A stretch of DNA of 64,000 nt from Streptomyces tsukubensis (GTDB lineage: Bacteria; Actinomycetota; Actinomycetes; Streptomycetales; Streptomycetaceae), in the NCBI RefSeq assembly GCF_009296025.1, contig NZ_CP045178.1, forward strand, positions 5,394,001 to 5,458,000. Direction: 5' to 3'. Position numbers and translations under genes: made by a program. The notes beneath the pieces are model-generated. The model worked only from the letters and a program-made list of their open reading frames with translations, did no database searches and was not told the DNA's origin. Position 1 is the first letter of the stretch, and each line of letters begins with the position of its first letter. This document shows, piece after piece, positions 62,991 through 64,000 of the stretch.

Positions 62991-64000
62991 CCACGGTCAC
63001 CGACGTCAACAAGGCGCAGGTACGGCCGGGGGGCGGGCGCCGCAAGCTGACCCTGCCCGTCCTGCTGTTGATCATCGCGGGGGTGCTGATCCTGATCTCC
63101 GTGGTCAGGATGGTCACCGGCGCCGACGGCATCACCTCCACCGGTCAGATGTCGGCCGCGCTGCGGCTCGCCGTCCCCATCGGCCTCGCGGGGCTCGGAG
63201 GTCTGTGGGCAGAACGGGCCGGAGTCGTCAACATCGGCCTGGAGGGCATGCTCATCCTGGGCACCTGGTTCGGCGCCTGGGCCGGGTACCAGTGGGGCCC
63301 CTGGAGCGGCATCCTCTTCGGCCTCATCGGCGGCGCGCTCGGCGGACTGCTGCACGCGATCGTCACTGTCACCTTCCAGGTGAACCACATCGTCTCGGGT
63401 GTGGCCCTCAACATCCTCGCGCTCGGCACCACCCGCTACCTGTCGACCTTCACCTTCGAGGGGGTCGAGGGCGGTACGTCCAAGCAGTCCCCGCCCATCG
63501 ACTCGCTGGGCACCTTCACCGTGCCAGGGCTCTCCGACGGTCTCCAGAGCCTCAACGACAAGGGCTGGTTCCTCGTCTCCGACCTCGCCGGACTCCTCGG
63601 CGGACTGTTCACCGACCTCTCGCCGCTCACCGTCATCGCCGTCGCGACGGTCCCGCTGAGCTGGTGGATCCTGTGGCGCACCAGTTTCGGGCTGCGGCTG
63701 CGCTCCTGCGGTGAGAACCCGGTCGCCGCCGAATCGCTCGGCGTCAACGTGTACAAGTACAAGTACCTCGCGGTGATCATCTCCGGCGGCTTCGCCGGTC
63801 TTGGCGGCGCCTTCCTCTCCCTGGTCTCCTCCAACATCTACCTGGAGGGACAGACCGGAGGCCGCGGCTACATCGGCCTGGCTGCCATGATCTTCGGCAA
63901 CTGGATGCCGGGTGGACTCGCCCTCGGCGCCGGGCTCTTCGGCTACACCGACAGCCTCAAGATCCGTGGCGGCGGCACCAACGTCCACGCGCTCCTGCTC
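62987..64000 (+). CDS. nucleoside-type ABC transporter permease 2 (3' partial)
   Basis: 338 residues visible, open at the right edge; ATG overlaps the previous stop (ATGA). ERAGVVNIGLEGMLILGTWF is the permease motif, VNHIVSGVALNILALGTTRY and LRLRSCGENPVAAESLGVNV follow, matching the YufQ/NupQ partner. An insert with FTFEGVEGGTSKQSPP faces outside. Together with BmpA, the ATPase and permease 1 it completes a nucleoside importer. Nucleoside-salvage genes would be expected downstream of the window. Confidence 0.92.
   Translation, partial: MTTVTDVNKAQVRPGGGRRKLTLPVLLLIIAGVLILISVVRMVTGADGITSTGQMSAALRLAVPIGLAGLGGLWAERAGVVNIGLEGMLILGTWFGAWAGYQWGPWSGILFGLIGGALGGLLHAIVTVTFQVNHIVSGVALNILALGTTRYLSTFTFEGVEGGTSKQSPPIDSLGTFTVPGLSDGLQSLNDKGWFLVSDLAGLLGGLFTDLSPLTVIAVATVPLSWWILWRTSFGLRLRSCGENPVAAESLGVNVYKYKYLAVIISGGFAGLGGAFLSLVSSNIYLEGQTGGRGYIGLAAMIFGNWMPGGLALGAGLFGYTDSLKIRGGGTNVHALLL

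Overview
The window looks like chromosomal DNA of a Streptomyces or a close relative. Evidence is very high GC with strong third-position GC bias, many GTG starts, 1- or 4-base start/stop overlaps (ATGA, GTGA), and typical Streptomyces families: an XRE/DUF5753 + DUF397 pair, a MocR regulator, many lipoproteins and a BmpA-type transporter. The gene order matches what I remember of the S. coelicolor SCO4830-SCO4888 neighbourhood; that is recall, not a search. I see no tRNA, rRNA, CRISPR array, complete insertion sequence or prophage.

Layout. 2-2595: glycine betaine/proline ABC uptake (permease cut by the window edge, then a binding lipoprotein) ending at a clear terminator. 2684-9463: AhpD-like protein divergent from a MocR regulator, a FitAB/VapBC-like toxin-antitoxin pair, a serine hydrolase lipoprotein, a two-component system and a TetR stub. 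9509-11437: small hypotheticals divergent from the XRE/DUF397 pair. 11536-17366: EamA-like transporter, ornithine aminotransferase, TrpS, a 2H phosphoesterase and a propeller-like lipoprotein. 17449-23752: a decaprenyl-phosphoryl-pentose locus (DprE2, DprE1, divergent from PAP2 phosphatase, UbiA-type phosphoribosyltransferase, GtrA) followed by a YihY/BrkB protein. 23649-28464: DD-carboxypeptidase, small membrane protein, metallophosphoesterase, subtilase. 28767-29265: a probable decayed gene. 29387-33648: sdhCDAB and an OHCU decarboxylase. 33965-43703: GH20 hexosaminidase, hypothetical, PGRP-like amidase with FG-GAP repeats, ECF sigma factor with a membrane partner, L,D-transpeptidase. 44004-47370: methylmalonyl-CoA mutase large subunit, broken XRE gene, small secreted protein, LysE exporter. 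47464-48567: truncated flavin monooxygenase.

48652-56537 is a divergent gene cluster for a nonulosonic acid (sialic acid/Kdn-like) surface polymer. It has a NeuB-type synthase without its SAF domain, a CMP-nonulosonate synthetase fused to a KdsC-like HAD phosphatase domain, and four glycosyltransferase-type proteins, three with sialyltransferase-like motifs. No hexosamine 2-epimerase is present. The fused phosphatase suggests a 9-phosphate intermediate, so Kdn or a related sugar is a reasonable product. This is the most interesting system here.

56753-64000: an M20 amidohydrolase, a truncated BmpA paralogue, an intact BmpA lipoprotein, and the ATPase and two permeases of a nucleoside-type ABC importer (last gene cut by the window edge). 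The ATPase has no ATG, GTG or TTG in the right place; its best start is an ATC behind a good ribosome binding site.

A recurring theme is gene decay, often beside short tandem repeats: TetR stub, 28767-29265, an ATPase C-terminal remnant, the XRE gene at 45.6-45.9 kb, the monooxygenase and the bmpA stub.
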